The position numbers and the translations under genes are program-made. A stretch of DNA of 64,000 nucleotides from Mycobacterium sp. KBS0706 (GTDB lineage Bacteria; Pseudomonadota; Alphaproteobacteria; DSM-16000; Inquilinaceae): NCBI RefSeq assembly GCF_005938675.2, contig NZ_VCCH02000005.1, positions 113,900 through 177,899 on the forward strand. Reading direction: 5' to 3'. Position 1 is the stretch's first letter. The number at the start of each line of letters is the position of its first letter. The notes below the pieces were generated by a model that did not search any database, had not been told where the DNA came from, and worked only from the letters and a program-made list of their open reading frames with translations. Shown here piece after piece: positions 27,325-36,079 of this stretch.

Positions 27325-27423
27325 ATGGCACAGCTTGCCCCGCACCCGGCAGGGGAACGCGGCATCGGCGGAACCGGAGGGCAGCCGGCCCGGACCGGCT
27401 TCGGCGTGACCGCTTCCCGCTAG
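27325..27423 (+). CDS. Possible 32-aa leader peptide
   Basis: ATG 27325 has GAGAGGACG at good spacing and reads 32 codons to TAG at 27421. The product is Gly/Ala/Arg-rich, starting MAQLAPHPAG. It is the first ORF after the TetR-controlled promoter and is followed at once by two hairpins. It may be a leader peptide or the remnant of a lost gene. Confidence 0.35.
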   Translation: MAQLAPHPAGERGIGGTGGQPARTGFGVTASR

Positions 27424-27431
27424 AGAACATC

Positions 27432-27496
27432 GGGCCGAGGCAGCCGCGGCCCTGACCACCGCCTGACCCCGACGGCGCCGCCGTCACCGCCTTTTT
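27432..27496 (+). promoter_or_regulatory. Tandem leader hairpins with T run, attenuator-like
   Basis: Hairpin 1 pairs GGGCCG (27432-27437) with CGGCCC (27447-27452). Hairpin 2 pairs GACGGC (27471-27476) with GCCGTC (27480-27485); a run of five T begins 6 bases later at 27492. The T run is too far from the stem for a textbook terminator, but the order leader ORF, hairpin, hairpin, T run resembles an attenuator. From 27497 to the next start nothing else stands out. Confidence 0.4.
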
Positions 27497-27595
27497 CCCG
27501 CATCGGCAACGCACTCTCCGGGACCTCCCGGCGGAGAACGGCGCCCCACGGCCCGGCGCATACGGCCGACCCCAGACTTCGATTTGGAGACTTGA

Positions 27596-28276
27596 ATGCA
27601 CGCGTTCCCCGAGAGGCCGCGACGGCCGATCCTTGCCCTGGCGTGGCTGTCGCTCGCGGCGGCCGTCCTGGCCGGCTGCGGCAGCGCCGATCCGGTCGCC
27701 TATTCCGGCATCGCCTCCTCGGCCCAGCTGGCGCCCAACCCCAAGGACGACACCGGGCACATCCCGTTCCGCTACGCCACCCCGGTGGATTGGCGCAGCT
27801 ACAACCGGATGATCATCGACCCGATCGCGATCTACCGCGGCCCGGACAACCAGTTCGGCGACATGTCCGAAGAGGACAAGGCCGAGCTGGCCCACAGCAT
27901 GCAGACCGCGTTCGTGGAGAAGCTGAAGACCCGCTTCACGCTGGCCGGCGAGCCGGCCCCGGGCACGTTGCGCCTGCGGCTGACGCTGACCGGCGCGTCG
28001 ACCAGCACGCCGGTGCTGAGCACCTTCACCCGCGTCGATATCGGCGGCGGCCTCTACAACGGAGTCCAGGCGGTGCGCGGCGGCGAAGGCCTGTTCACCG
28101 GCGCCGTGATCTATGCGGTCGAGATCTACGACGCGCCGACCAACCGCCTGCTCAACGCCTTCGTCTCGAAGCAGTACCCGGGGTCGTTCAACATCGGGGC
28201 CACCTTCGGCTCGCTGGCGGCGGCGAAGACCGGCCTCGAGAAGGGCGCGGACGCCCTGGTCGCGCAGCTCAAGTGA
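27596..28276 (+). CDS. DUF3313-like lipoprotein
   Basis: 226 aa. The N-terminal signal ends in a lipobox AVLAGC (Cys at about residue 28). The body (PVDWRSYNRMIIDPIAIY, DKAELAHSMQTAFVEKLKTRF, LRLRLTLTGAST) fits the DUF3313 family of envelope lipoproteins of unknown function. First large gene behind the TetR-controlled promoter; GGAG lies seven bases ahead of the ATG. Two more small envelope proteins follow in tight linkage. Confidence 0.85.
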   Translation: MHAFPERPRRPILALAWLSLAAAVLAGCGSADPVAYSGIASSAQLAPNPKDDTGHIPFRYATPVDWRSYNRMIIDPIAIYRGPDNQFGDMSEEDKAELAHSMQTAFVEKLKTRFTLAGEPAPGTLRLRLTLTGASTSTPVLSTFTRVDIGGGLYNGVQAVRGGEGLFTGAVIYAVEIYDAPTNRLLNAFVSKQYPGSFNIGATFGSLAAAKTGLEKGADALVAQLK

Positions 28277-28306
28277 CCGCCGCCATCACCGCAGAGGAGG
28301 TTCACC

Positions 28307-28450
28307 ATGATCTTCGAGATGCTCTGGCTCGGCAGCATCCTGCTGTGCGCCGGGCTGTATCTGTGGGGCTATGCCGCGAACCTCCTGCCGCGGCGCCGGC
28401 GCCTGCCGCACGCGCCCCGGTCCGCCGCCGGCAAGGAGAGAGCCCTGTGA
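28307..28450 (+). CDS. Small single-pass membrane protein (47 aa)
   Basis: ATG 28307 has a strong site (GCAGAGGAGG). One membrane helix (MLWLGSILLCAGLYLWGYAA) is followed by a basic tail with RRRRLPHAPR, which suggests N-out, C-in topology. The stop overlaps the GTG of the next gene. No family recognised. Confidence 0.6.
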   Translation: MIFEMLWLGSILLCAGLYLWGYAANLLPRRRRLPHAPRSAAGKERAL

Positions 28451-28635
28451 ATTGCCGTTCCCGATCCGGCCGTCCGATGGCCGTGCTGCTGATCCTCGCC
28501 GCGGCCGCCGGGCTGTCCGGCTGCGGCCTGGTGGCCCTGCCGGTCCGCACCACCAGCGCCGTGGTCAAGGTGGTGCCGGTGGCGGGCCATGTCGCCGCCG
28601 CGCCGCTGGATGCGACCGCCGACGCGATCGACTGA
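28447..28635 (+). CDS. NF038104-like small lipoprotein
   Basis: 62 aa from GTG, which overlaps the previous stop (GTGA). The signal ends in lipobox GLSGC; the remainder (GLVALPVRTTSAVVKVVPVAG, then HVAAAPLDATADAID) fits a family of tiny Val/Ala-rich lipoproteins known only by model number (NF038104). It completes a lipoprotein, membrane-peptide, lipoprotein set. Confidence 0.75.
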   Translation: MNCRSRSGRPMAVLLILAAAAGLSGCGLVALPVRTTSAVVKVVPVAGHVAAAPLDATADAID

Positions 28636-28658
28636 GGCGCGCGGCGCCCCGGCGCCCC

Positions 28659-28973
28659 TCAATCCATGTGCCACTGCAGCGGCAGCAGGAAGGGGAAGCC
28701 GGTGCGGCTGTCGATCTCGACCTTCATGATCGGCGCCATATATTCGCCCCAGCGCTTGTTGACCGGGTCGTCGCGCAGGGCGGCGATAGTGCGGTCGAGG
28801 TCGTCGGTCTCGAAATGGCCGAACAGGGCCAGGCCGTGCTTGAAGATCGAGTAGTTGCGGATCCCGGCCGCCTGCAGCGCCGCCACCATCTCCGGCCAGA
28901 TCTCGTCGTGGCGGCGCTTGTACTCCTCCTCATAGCCGGGGCGGATCTCCAGGATCCAGGCGTGCTGCGTCAT
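28659..28973 (-). CDS. rhaM: L-rhamnose mutarotase
   Basis: 104 aa, normal length. YEEEYKRRHDEIWPEM, NYSIFKHGLALFGHFE and NKRWGEYM are the family's conserved stretches, with the catalytic His in the RRHDEIW segment. It interconverts alpha and beta L-rhamnose in the cytosol. Last gene of the minus-strand sugar operon. It is the clearest sign that the locus handles L-rhamnose or a close 6-deoxyhexose. Confidence 0.93.
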   Translation of the reverse strand: MTQHAWILEIRPGYEEEYKRRHDEIWPEMVAALQAAGIRNYSIFKHGLALFGHFETDDLDRTIAALRDDPVNKRWGEYMAPIMKVEIDSRTGFPFLLPLQWHMD

Positions 28974-28987
28974 CGCGGTCTCCGTCG

Positions 28988-29752
28988 TCAGGCGGCGAGG
29001 TAGTCGTGCAGGATGCGGCCGGGCGCCAAAGTGAAGTCGGCGCGCCAGTAGAAGCCGTCGAGCATCTCCCGGACCGGCAGCCGGTAGACCGGCGCCTGGA
29101 TGTTGGGGCGCAACTCGACCGTGCAGGGGCCGCTCCAGCATTCATGCACCGCCACCTCGGCCAGGCGGCGGGCGGTGAGCTGGCGGATCGCCGGCCGGCC
29201 GTCGATATGGTCGATCGCCTTCAGGTTGATGTTGGTGGCGAAGTCGAAATGCGTGGCCAGGCTCTCGATCCGGTCGCGCCGCTGCTTGTAGGCCAGCGTA
29301 CCGGTGATCACGTCGATGCCGTTGCGGGCGACGGTGCCGACCCAGGCATCGCCGCGCGCCTCCAGCGTCGGGATGCCGGACTTCTTCGGCTGGCCGTGCA
29401 CCTCGCGGCCATGGGCAACGCCGATGTCGGAGGACAGGAACAGGTAGGGCGAGTAGGACCCGGCCTCGCCGGTCCCGGGCAGCCGGCACCCGACCATGAT
29501 GTTGGATTCGCCGTAGGGGCCGAGCCAGTCGGTGTCGTTCATCTTGTAGATATGGGCGAGCACCACGTCGCTGGTCGGCTCCAGCGGCGGCGGCAGCAGG
29601 CGCTCGACCGCCTCCGGGTCGGTGCGCCAGGCCAGGGTCAGCACCTCGACATCGCGGAAGCTGAAGGGAAAGGGCGGCACCATCGGCGCGTCCCAGGGGG
29701 TCGAGAAGCCGCCTTGCAGGATCTGCTCGACCGTCAACCGGCGCCCGGTCAT
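28988..29752 (-). CDS. Acetoacetate decarboxylase-like protein
   Basis: 254 aa. ADC fold signature: FPFSFRDVEVLTLAWR, YKMNDTDWLGPYGESN, SYSPYLFLSSDIGVAHGREV and HGQPKKSG, where the KK holds the expected Schiff-base lysine. Classical ADC removes CO2 from acetoacetate; many relatives use other keto acids or act as aldolase-dehydratases. Its place in a rhamnonate-type operon suggests work on a keto-deoxy acid. ATG 29752 is chosen because it overlaps the previous stop (ATGA); GTG 29761 is an alternative. Confidence 0.88.
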   Translation of the reverse strand: MTGRRLTVEQILQGGFSTPWDAPMVPPFPFSFRDVEVLTLAWRTDPEAVERLLPPPLEPTSDVVLAHIYKMNDTDWLGPYGESNIMVGCRLPGTGEAGSYSPYLFLSSDIGVAHGREVHGQPKKSGIPTLEARGDAWVGTVARNGIDVITGTLAYKQRRDRIESLATHFDFATNINLKAIDHIDGRPAIRQLTARRLAEVAVHECWSGPCTVELRPNIQAPVYRLPVREMLDGFYWRADFTLAPGRILHDYLAA

Positions 29753-30561
29753 GCCAGCCACCCCCGCACCTGGTCGCGCAGACGGATCGTCTCGGTCAGC
29801 ACGTCGTCATAGAGCGTCGCCATGTAGTCCTGATGCACATATTCGAGCGCGAGGTGGCCCTGGAAGCCGGCGTCGCGCAGGGTGGCGAGCTGAGCCTCGA
29901 CGTTGATCGTGCCCTCATGGCCCTTGGCCTGCAGCTCCCCCGGCCGGGCCTGGCGCAGATGCACATGGGCGGCGTGGCGGGCCAGCGGGTCGATCTCCGC
30001 CTGCCGGTAGCCGAGGCAGACGAAATGGGCGTAGTCGAGCGTGAGCTTGAGCCCCTCGACCCGGCCCAGCAGTTCCTCGACCAAGGCCGGGGTTTCGAGG
30101 AAGGAGTGGACATGCGCCTCGATCGTCGGCGTCACGCCGGCCTCGAGGGCGATCGGCACCAGGGCGTTGAGCGAGCGGGCCGATTCCTCCAGCGCCTGCG
30201 CCCGCCCCTGCCCCGGGTTGCACACGCCGGGCAGGACGAAGATGGTGTCGATCTCCGCCCGGGCGCAGAACTGCACCGCTCTCCGGAAATCCGAGAGGTT
30301 GCCGTCGCGGTGGCGCGGGTCGGCCAGGTTGCGGTCGGACAGGCTGTCGCCGAACAGGTGATAGAAGCTGGGCACATGGATGCCGAGCGCCCGCACCATC
30401 TCCGCCATCCCGTCCGGATCGGCCAGCAGCGCCGCCTTGTCGAGCGCCGGGGCGTAGAAATAGCCGAGGTCGAGCGCGCCGATGCCGAGCGCCCGGGCGA
30501 TGCCGGCTGCCTCGTGCAGCGAACAGGCGCGCAAGGACCAGGAGGTAAGCGAAAGCTGCAT
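29749..30561 (-). CDS. Sugar phosphate isomerase/epimerase family protein (TIM barrel)
   Basis: 270 aa. AP endonuclease 2-type barrel: N-terminal LSLTSWSLRACSLHEAAGIAR, a metal-ligand Glu in TPTIEAHVHS, His in LDYAHFVCLG, and the C-terminal LALEYVHQDY. Family members isomerise or epimerise ketoses or inositols with a divalent metal in the cytosol. It is flanked by a Gfo/Idh dehydrogenase and the ADC-like gene in one operon. The substrate is not determined by sequence. Confidence 0.88.
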   Translation of the reverse strand: MQLSLTSWSLRACSLHEAAGIARALGIGALDLGYFYAPALDKAALLADPDGMAEMVRALGIHVPSFYHLFGDSLSDRNLADPRHRDGNLSDFRRAVQFCARAEIDTIFVLPGVCNPGQGRAQALEESARSLNALVPIALEAGVTPTIEAHVHSFLETPALVEELLGRVEGLKLTLDYAHFVCLGYRQAEIDPLARHAAHVHLRQARPGELQAKGHEGTINVEAQLATLRDAGFQGHLALEYVHQDYMATLYDDVLTETIRLRDQVRGWLA

Positions 30562-30564
30562 GGG

Positions 30565-31611
30565 TCACACCCTCTCGACATGGCCGCTGGCGGCGGAGCG
30601 GTACATGGCGTCCAGCACCTCGACCGCGCGCATCCCGACCTCGCCCGGCGCGTCGTTCTCGACATCGCGGCCGAGGCAGAGGTCGACGAAGACATCGACC
30701 GGCCGCTCGCAGCCATAGGCGCCGTCGCCCGGGGCCATCGGCATGATGGTGTCGCGGCCGTCGCGGCGCCGCACCTCCAGGCGCTCGCGCTCGATGTCGA
30801 GCAGCAGGAGGCCTTCCGAGCCGTAGATCCGCAGGTCGATATGCGGCCCGCGATGCTTCGGCACGGTGGAGGCGCCGGACAGAGCGGCGGTGGCGCCGCC
30901 CTCGAACCGCACCGTGGCGGCGTCGTAATAATCGACGCCGGTCGGCGAGGCGCCGGTCATGGCGAAGACCTCGCGCGGCGCCAGGTCGGCGATGCGGAAC
31001 AGGAGGCCGAGCGCATGCACCAGCTGGCCCCAGCCATAGCCGCCGGCGCGCTTCGGGTCGGCCCAGGTCGAGGGCGGCGGCCGGAACATGTGGTCCCGGG
31101 TCTCGACCATCGGCTGGCCGGCGAACAGGTCTTCCAGCGCCGAGCCCATCTGCAGTACGACATGCTGGACCGAGCCGATCTCGCCATCCGCCACCAGCCG
31201 GCGCGCCTCGCGCACCCAGGGCAGGAAGTTCCAGCCATACGGGACCAGGATGGCGCGGCCGGCGCGGCGGGCGCGGGCGACCAGGTCGCGGGCGTCTTCG
31301 GCGCGGGTCGCCAGCGGCTTCTCGACCAGCACATGGCAGCCGCGGTCGAGCGCCGCGGTGGCGTGCTCGTGATGCAGCACATGCGGCGACGCCACCACCA
31401 CCCCGTCCGGCTTCACCCGGTCGAGCAGCTCGCGATAGTCCTCCGACCCCTCCGGGATGCCGAAGCGCTGCTGCAGCGCGGCCAGCTCGGCGGCGCCCAG
31501 CCGGTTGACACCGACCAGCTCGCAATCGGGATTGCGCTGCAGCACCGGGATGTGGTTCTGCGCCGCCCACCAGCCGGCGCCGACCACGGCGATCCGGGCT
31601 TTCCTGCTCAT
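30565..31611 (-). CDS. Gfo/Idh/MocA family oxidoreductase
   Basis: 348 aa. The NAD(P)-binding GAGWWAAQNHIPVL is at the N-terminus, EKPLATRAEDA holds the family Lys, and the C-terminal sheet domain is complete. It probably oxidises a sugar or sugar-acid hydroxyl in the cytosol. Its start overlaps the GntR stop (ATGA), and 3 bases separate it from the isomerase gene, so they are one transcript. It could supply the sugar 1-dehydrogenase step, competing with the SDR at 37334. Confidence 0.92.
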   Translation of the reverse strand: MSRKARIAVVGAGWWAAQNHIPVLQRNPDCELVGVNRLGAAELAALQQRFGIPEGSEDYRELLDRVKPDGVVVASPHVLHHEHATAALDRGCHVLVEKPLATRAEDARDLVARARRAGRAILVPYGWNFLPWVREARRLVADGEIGSVQHVVLQMGSALEDLFAGQPMVETRDHMFRPPPSTWADPKRAGGYGWGQLVHALGLLFRIADLAPREVFAMTGASPTGVDYYDAATVRFEGGATAALSGASTVPKHRGPHIDLRIYGSEGLLLLDIERERLEVRRRDGRDTIMPMAPGDGAYGCERPVDVFVDLCLGRDVENDAPGEVGMRAVEVLDAMYRSAASGHVERV

Positions 31612-32327
31612 CGCGCCTTCTCCATCGCCGCCAATGTGGTCTCGTAGACGCTGGTCATGTGGCGCCGCATCGCCTCCCCCGCCTGCGCGGCGTCGCGGGC
31701 GTCGAGCGCCGCCAGGATCGCCTCATGGTCGGCGAAGCTGCGCTCCAGCACGCCCGGCGTTTCCGAGGCGATGCGGCGATACTCCATGCCCAGCACGAAG
31801 AACGAGCCGCCGACCCGCTCCAGGAACGGGTTGCCGGAGGCGGCGTAGATGACGCGGTGGAACTCCATGTCCGACACGCGGAAGCCGACCGGGTCGCGCA
31901 GCACGCTGCGCTGCACCGCCAGCAGGCCATGCAGCCGGGCCAGCGCGGCGGCGTCGATCCGCTCCGCCGCCAGCCCGGCGATGGTGCCCTCGACCAGGAT
32001 CCGCGCCTCGTGCAGCGCGTCGACCGTCGGCGCGTTCAGCTCCAGCAGGAACTGCAGCGGCGCCAGCAGATCCGACGCCTCCAGGGCCGTGACATAGACG
32101 CCGCCGCCCTGCCGCATCTTGACCACGCCCAGGATCTGCAGGCCGCGCAGCGCCTCGCGCACGCTGGGCCGGCTGACCTGCAGGATCTGCGCCAGCTCGC
32201 GCTCCGGCGGCAGCTGGTCGCCCGGCTTCAGGCTGCCGGTGCGCACCAGCTCCATCAGCTTCTTCGCCACCTGCTCGGCGACCGACTGCCGCTCGATCGG
32301 GGCGACGGTGTCGAGGCCGGCGACCAC
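31608..32327 (-). CDS. GntR-family regulator, FadR/FCD subfamily
   Basis: 239 aa from GTG 32327, which has GGGGGA eight bases upstream. Winged helix QVAKKLMELVRTGSLKPGDQ, LPPERELAQILQVSRPSVRE; the C-terminal FCD domain has DMEFHRVIYAASGNPFL and HEAILAALDARDA with metal-type His. It is embedded inside the sugar operon between the permease and dehydrogenase genes. The likely target is the palindrome at 36080-36096 between the divergent arms. Confidence 0.92.
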   Translation of the reverse strand: MVAGLDTVAPIERQSVAEQVAKKLMELVRTGSLKPGDQLPPERELAQILQVSRPSVREALRGLQILGVVKMRQGGGVYVTALEASDLLAPLQFLLELNAPTVDALHEARILVEGTIAGLAAERIDAAALARLHGLLAVQRSVLRDPVGFRVSDMEFHRVIYAASGNPFLERVGGSFFVLGMEYRRIASETPGVLERSFADHEAILAALDARDAAQAGEAMRRHMTSVYETTLAAMEKAR

Positions 32328-32329
32328 GA

Positions 32330-33316
32330 TCAATCCCCCGCCGCGCGGCTGCGGATCTGGTCGAGGCTGACCGCCAACAGCAGCACGATGCCGCGGGTCA
32401 CGTCCTGCCAGAAGCTGGAGACGTCGAGCAGCGTCAGCCCGTTGTTCAGCGTGCCCAGGATCAGCACGGCCAGGAGGGTGCCCCAGACGCTGCCCCGGCC
32501 GCCGAACAGGCTGGTGCCGCCGAGGATGATGGCGGCGATCACGGTCAGCAGGTGCTTGCCTGCCGCGTCCGGCGCCGCCGCGCCCAGCATCGCCGCCAGC
32601 ACCAGCCCGGCGACGGCGCCGCTGATGCCGGACAGGACGTAGAGCGTGATCTGGGTGCGCGCCACCGGCACGCCGACCAGGCGGCTGGCCTCCGGATTGC
32701 CGCCGGAGGCGTAGACGAAGCGGCCGAAGCGGGTCTTCGCCAGCACCACCCACAGCGCGCCATAGCACAGCAGCATCAGGATCAGCGGCACGGGGATGCC
32801 GAACAGCCTTCCGCTGCCGATCCAGTTGAAGCCGGGCACCATCAGAGGCTTGGTGAGCCCGCCGGTCATCACCAGGGCGCTGCCGGTGATGATGCTCATG
32901 GTCGCCAGGGTGACGATCAGCGGGTTCAGCCGCAGCCCGGTGGTGAAGATGCCGTTGATGAGGCCGATCGCGGCGCCGAACAGGATCGCCGCCACGGCCG
33001 CCACCCAGATGTCGAGCCCGAGCCCGTGCAGCAGGGCCAGCACCACCCCGGTCAGCCCGGCCACGGCGGCGACCGAGAGGTCCAGCCCGCCGGCGATGAT
33101 CAGCGGCGTTCCGGTGGCGGCCATCAACCCGATGAAGGCGACGTTGGAGCCGATGCTCATCATGTTGTTGAAGGACAGGAACCAGGGCGACAGCAGCGAG
33201 AAGGCGACCAGCAGCGCCACGTAGAACAAGAGCAGCACCGCCACGCCGGACCAGGACCGGCCGAGCGCGCCGCGGGCAAGGCCCCGGGCGCGGCGGGGAG
33301 TGTCGATCGTGGTCAT
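32330..33316 (-). CDS. Sugar ABC transporter permease, RbsC type
   Basis: 328 aa, eight to ten membrane helices; GLDLSVAAVAGLTGVVLALL and GGNPEASRLVGVPV, typical of the ribose/xylose-type (CUT2) permeases. As in other CUT2 systems a single permease likely dimerises. Stop lies 2 bases before the GntR start; start overlaps the ATPase stop (ATGA). Confidence 0.94.
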   Translation of the reverse strand: MTTIDTPRRARGLARGALGRSWSGVAVLLLFYVALLVAFSLLSPWFLSFNNMMSIGSNVAFIGLMAATGTPLIIAGGLDLSVAAVAGLTGVVLALLHGLGLDIWVAAVAAILFGAAIGLINGIFTTGLRLNPLIVTLATMSIITGSALVMTGGLTKPLMVPGFNWIGSGRLFGIPVPLILMLLCYGALWVVLAKTRFGRFVYASGGNPEASRLVGVPVARTQITLYVLSGISGAVAGLVLAAMLGAAAPDAAGKHLLTVIAAIILGGTSLFGGRGSVWGTLLAVLILGTLNNGLTLLDVSSFWQDVTRGIVLLLAVSLDQIRSRAAGD

Positions 33317-34848
33317 GCCCTCAGATCCCCGTTCTCCACCGCCGGCGCGCTGGCCGCCGCCATCAGCTCCGCCGGCTCGCGGCCGCGCGGGAGTTCCGCC
33401 ACTGCCCGGCCGCGGTCGAGCACGATGGCGCGGTCGCTTAAGCCCGCCACCTCCTCGACATCGGAGGACAACACCAGGATCGCCCGGCCGGCATCGGCCA
33501 GCCGCCGCAGCTCGGCATAGATCTCGCGCCGGGCGCCGACATCGACGCCGCGGGTCGGCTCCTCCAGGATCAGCAGGCGCATGCCGTCGACCAGCCAGCG
33601 GGCGATGCAGACCTTCTGCTGGTTGCCGCCGGACAAGGTGCGCAGGCGCTGCTCGCTGCCGCGGGTGCGGATGCCGAGCTGGCCGATCCAGCCCTCGGCG
33701 TGCCGCCGCTCCGCCGCCACATCCATGAACGGGCCGGTGCGGAAGCGCTCCAGGAACGGCAGGGCGATGTTCTCGCGCACCGTCAGGTCGGCGACGATGC
33801 CCTCGCGCTTGCGCTCGGCCGCGATGAAGCCGATGCCGGCCGCCTTGCCGGCCTGCGGGCTGCGTGGCGCATAGGGGGCGCCGCCGATCGCCACCCGCCG
33901 CGCCGCGACCGGCCCGAGCGCGCCGTACAGCGCCCGGCCCAGACTCTCGACCCCGGACCCGACCAAGCCGAACAGGCCGACGATCTCGCCGGCGCGGACG
34001 GTCAGGTCGACATCCTCGATCTCGCCCGGGATTTGCAACCCTTCGACCACCAGCACGGCCTCGCCCGGCGGGGCCGCGGGGCCCGAGCCGTAGAGGTCGT
34101 CGACCACGCCGCCGAGCATGGCGCGCAGCACCTCGGCCGGGGTCGCCTCACTGGTGCGGAAGCTGCCGGCGTTGCGGCCGTCGCGCAGCACGGCGATGCG
34201 GTCGGACACCTCGAACACCTCGGACAGGTAGTGCGAGATGTAGATCACCGCGACGCCCTGCGCCTTCAGCCGGCGGATGATGGCGAACAGGGTCGCCGCT
34301 TCCTGCTCGGTCAGCGACGCCGTCGGCTCGTCCATGATCAGCACGCGCGCGCGGCCCGCCAGGGCGCGGGCGATCTCGACGATCCGCTGCTCCGGCACGC
34401 TCAGGCCCTTGACCCGGGCGGCGGGGTCGATGCCGGGATAGCCCAGCTGCTGCAGCAGCTCCTCCGCCTGCCGGCGCATCGCCGCCGTGTCCACCACCCG
34501 GAAGCCGGGGCCGGCCCGCATCGGCAGGTCGCCGATGCAGATGTTCTCGGCCACGGTCATGTCCGGGATCACCGAGATCTCCTGCGGCAGCAGGCGCACC
34601 CCGGCGGCGACGGCCTGGCGCGGCTGGTCGAAGCTGACCTCGGCGCCGTCCAGCCGCACCGTCCCGCCATCGCGGCCGTAGCTGCCGGCCAGGATCTTCA
34701 CCAGCGTCGACTTGCCCGCGCCGTTCGAGCCGAGCAGGGCCAGCACCTCCCCCGCCGCGACCGTCAGCTCGACCTCGCGCAGCACGTCGACGCCGCCGAA
34801 GGCCTTGCGGATGCCGCGCATCTCGAGACGGGGAGCGGTGTCGGTCAT
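33313..34848 (-). CDS. Sugar ABC transporter ATP-binding protein, RbsA/MglA type (double domain)
   Basis: 511 aa with two ABC modules. Domain 1: Walker A LLGSNGAGKSTLVK, signature LSVPEQRIVEIARAL, Walker B VLIMDEPTASLTE. Domain 2: a degenerate P-loop GLFGLVGSGVESL, signature LSGGNQQKVCIARWL, and LLILEEPTRGVDVGA. The degenerate second P-loop is normal in this family. It powers the CUT2 importer with RbsC-type and RbsB-type partners. Confidence 0.95.
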   Translation of the reverse strand: MTDTAPRLEMRGIRKAFGGVDVLREVELTVAAGEVLALLGSNGAGKSTLVKILAGSYGRDGGTVRLDGAEVSFDQPRQAVAAGVRLLPQEISVIPDMTVAENICIGDLPMRAGPGFRVVDTAAMRRQAEELLQQLGYPGIDPAARVKGLSVPEQRIVEIARALAGRARVLIMDEPTASLTEQEAATLFAIIRRLKAQGVAVIYISHYLSEVFEVSDRIAVLRDGRNAGSFRTSEATPAEVLRAMLGGVVDDLYGSGPAAPPGEAVLVVEGLQIPGEIEDVDLTVRAGEIVGLFGLVGSGVESLGRALYGALGPVAARRVAIGGAPYAPRSPQAGKAAGIGFIAAERKREGIVADLTVRENIALPFLERFRTGPFMDVAAERRHAEGWIGQLGIRTRGSEQRLRTLSGGNQQKVCIARWLVDGMRLLILEEPTRGVDVGARREIYAELRRLADAGRAILVLSSDVEEVAGLSDRAIVLDRGRAVAELPRGREPAELMAAASAPAVENGDLRA

Positions 34849-34855
34849 GCGGCCG

Positions 34856-36046
34856 TCACTCCTTCGGGATCAGGGTCTCGTAGCCCTTCAGCTCCTCGAG
34901 CCCGCGCAGGCTGGCGAGGTGCTTGCCGAAGGCCTCCTGCGGGAATTTGTAGTCCAGGACCTTGGCGTCCTTGGCGCAGGCGGTGTCCGGGTAGAACTCG
35001 CAGATGTTGGCCTTGGTCACCATGACGTGGTTGACCAGCACCGCCGGCGGCAGGGCCTTGCCGGCCAGAGTAGCGAGGGCGATCGGGATCAGGTAGTTGC
35101 CGTAGCGCTCCGGGAAATAGCCGACCGAGGCGACGAAGCGCGGCTCCTTCGCCAGGGTCTCGGTCTCGTCCGCGCCCATGCCGACGACGATGGTGTCGGC
35201 CTCGCGCCCGGCCTGCTGGGCGGCGCGCAGCATGCCGGTCGCCGCCTGGTCGTTGATCGCGGTCACCATGATCGGCACCCCGGCGGGAATCCGGCCGATC
35301 AGGTTGCTCATCTGCTGGAAGCTCTCCTGCAGCGTGTTCTTGGTGTCAATTTTGAGGATGTGGTCGGCCGGGAAGTTCGGCAGCTCGGCCTGGAAGCCGG
35401 CCACCTGGCCGCCGGTGCGCATCGCCGGGATGGCGCCGGACTGCGGCAGCTCGCCGACCACGAGATAGCCCTGCGCCACCTTGTCGGCGCCGTATTCGGC
35501 GACCGCCGCCTGGGCCAGGTAGGACCCGCCCATGAAGCCGGAGCGCGGGTTGTTGGCGCCGAAGAAGGTGGCGTTCGGCATCGGGATGTCGATCGCCGCC
35601 ACCTTGATGCCGGCCGTGTCGAACTGGTTCATCACCGCCGGGCCGAAATTCACGTCGGTCTGGAATTCGATGACGAAGTCCGCGTTGCGGCGGACGAAGC
35701 TTTCGGCATTGGCCAGGGCGGTCGGCCCGTCCAGCCGGTTGTCGGCGACGGCGAGCTCGACCCCCGCGGCGTCGGCATTGGCCTTGATGCCGCCTTCGAC
35801 CTTCACCCCGAAGGAGATGTCGCGCTGCAGATTGGCGAAGCCGATGACGTAGCCGGAGCCGTTGCGCGGCGGCGTCGCCGCCTTCGCGTCGGCCACCATG
35901 GCCTTGAGCTGGTCGGCCGACAGCATGGCGCCGGAGAAGGCCCCCGGGTCGAAGCCGTGGAAATCCTGGGCCCGGGCTGTGGCGCCGGCGGCAAGCAGGG
36001 CAATGGCGGCGATGGCGAAACCCCGGAAGCGGTGCGCGCGGATCAT
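34856..36046 (-). CDS. Sugar ABC transporter substrate-binding protein, RbsB-like
   Basis: 396 aa. Sec signal FRGFAIAAIALLAAGATARA with cleavage near residue 26-27. The mature protein has the type I binding-protein fold (IGFANLQRDISFGVKVEGG, VITAINDQ-type region VTAINDQAATGML). It is longer than ribose binders (about 300 aa), with extra N- and C-terminal segments containing a Cys pair (CEFYPDTAC). First gene of the minus arm; strong GGAGGAAAGG site. Substrate probably L-rhamnose or a related sugar. Confidence 0.92.
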   Translation of the reverse strand: MIRAHRFRGFAIAAIALLAAGATARAQDFHGFDPGAFSGAMLSADQLKAMVADAKAATPPRNGSGYVIGFANLQRDISFGVKVEGGIKANADAAGVELAVADNRLDGPTALANAESFVRRNADFVIEFQTDVNFGPAVMNQFDTAGIKVAAIDIPMPNATFFGANNPRSGFMGGSYLAQAAVAEYGADKVAQGYLVVGELPQSGAIPAMRTGGQVAGFQAELPNFPADHILKIDTKNTLQESFQQMSNLIGRIPAGVPIMVTAINDQAATGMLRAAQQAGREADTIVVGMGADETETLAKEPRFVASVGYFPERYGNYLIPIALATLAGKALPPAVLVNHVMVTKANICEFYPDTACAKDAKVLDYKFPQEAFGKHLASLRGLEELKGYETLIPKE

Positions 36047-36079
36047 CCCTTTCCTCCCCTCAATTCCGGTCCACTGGTA

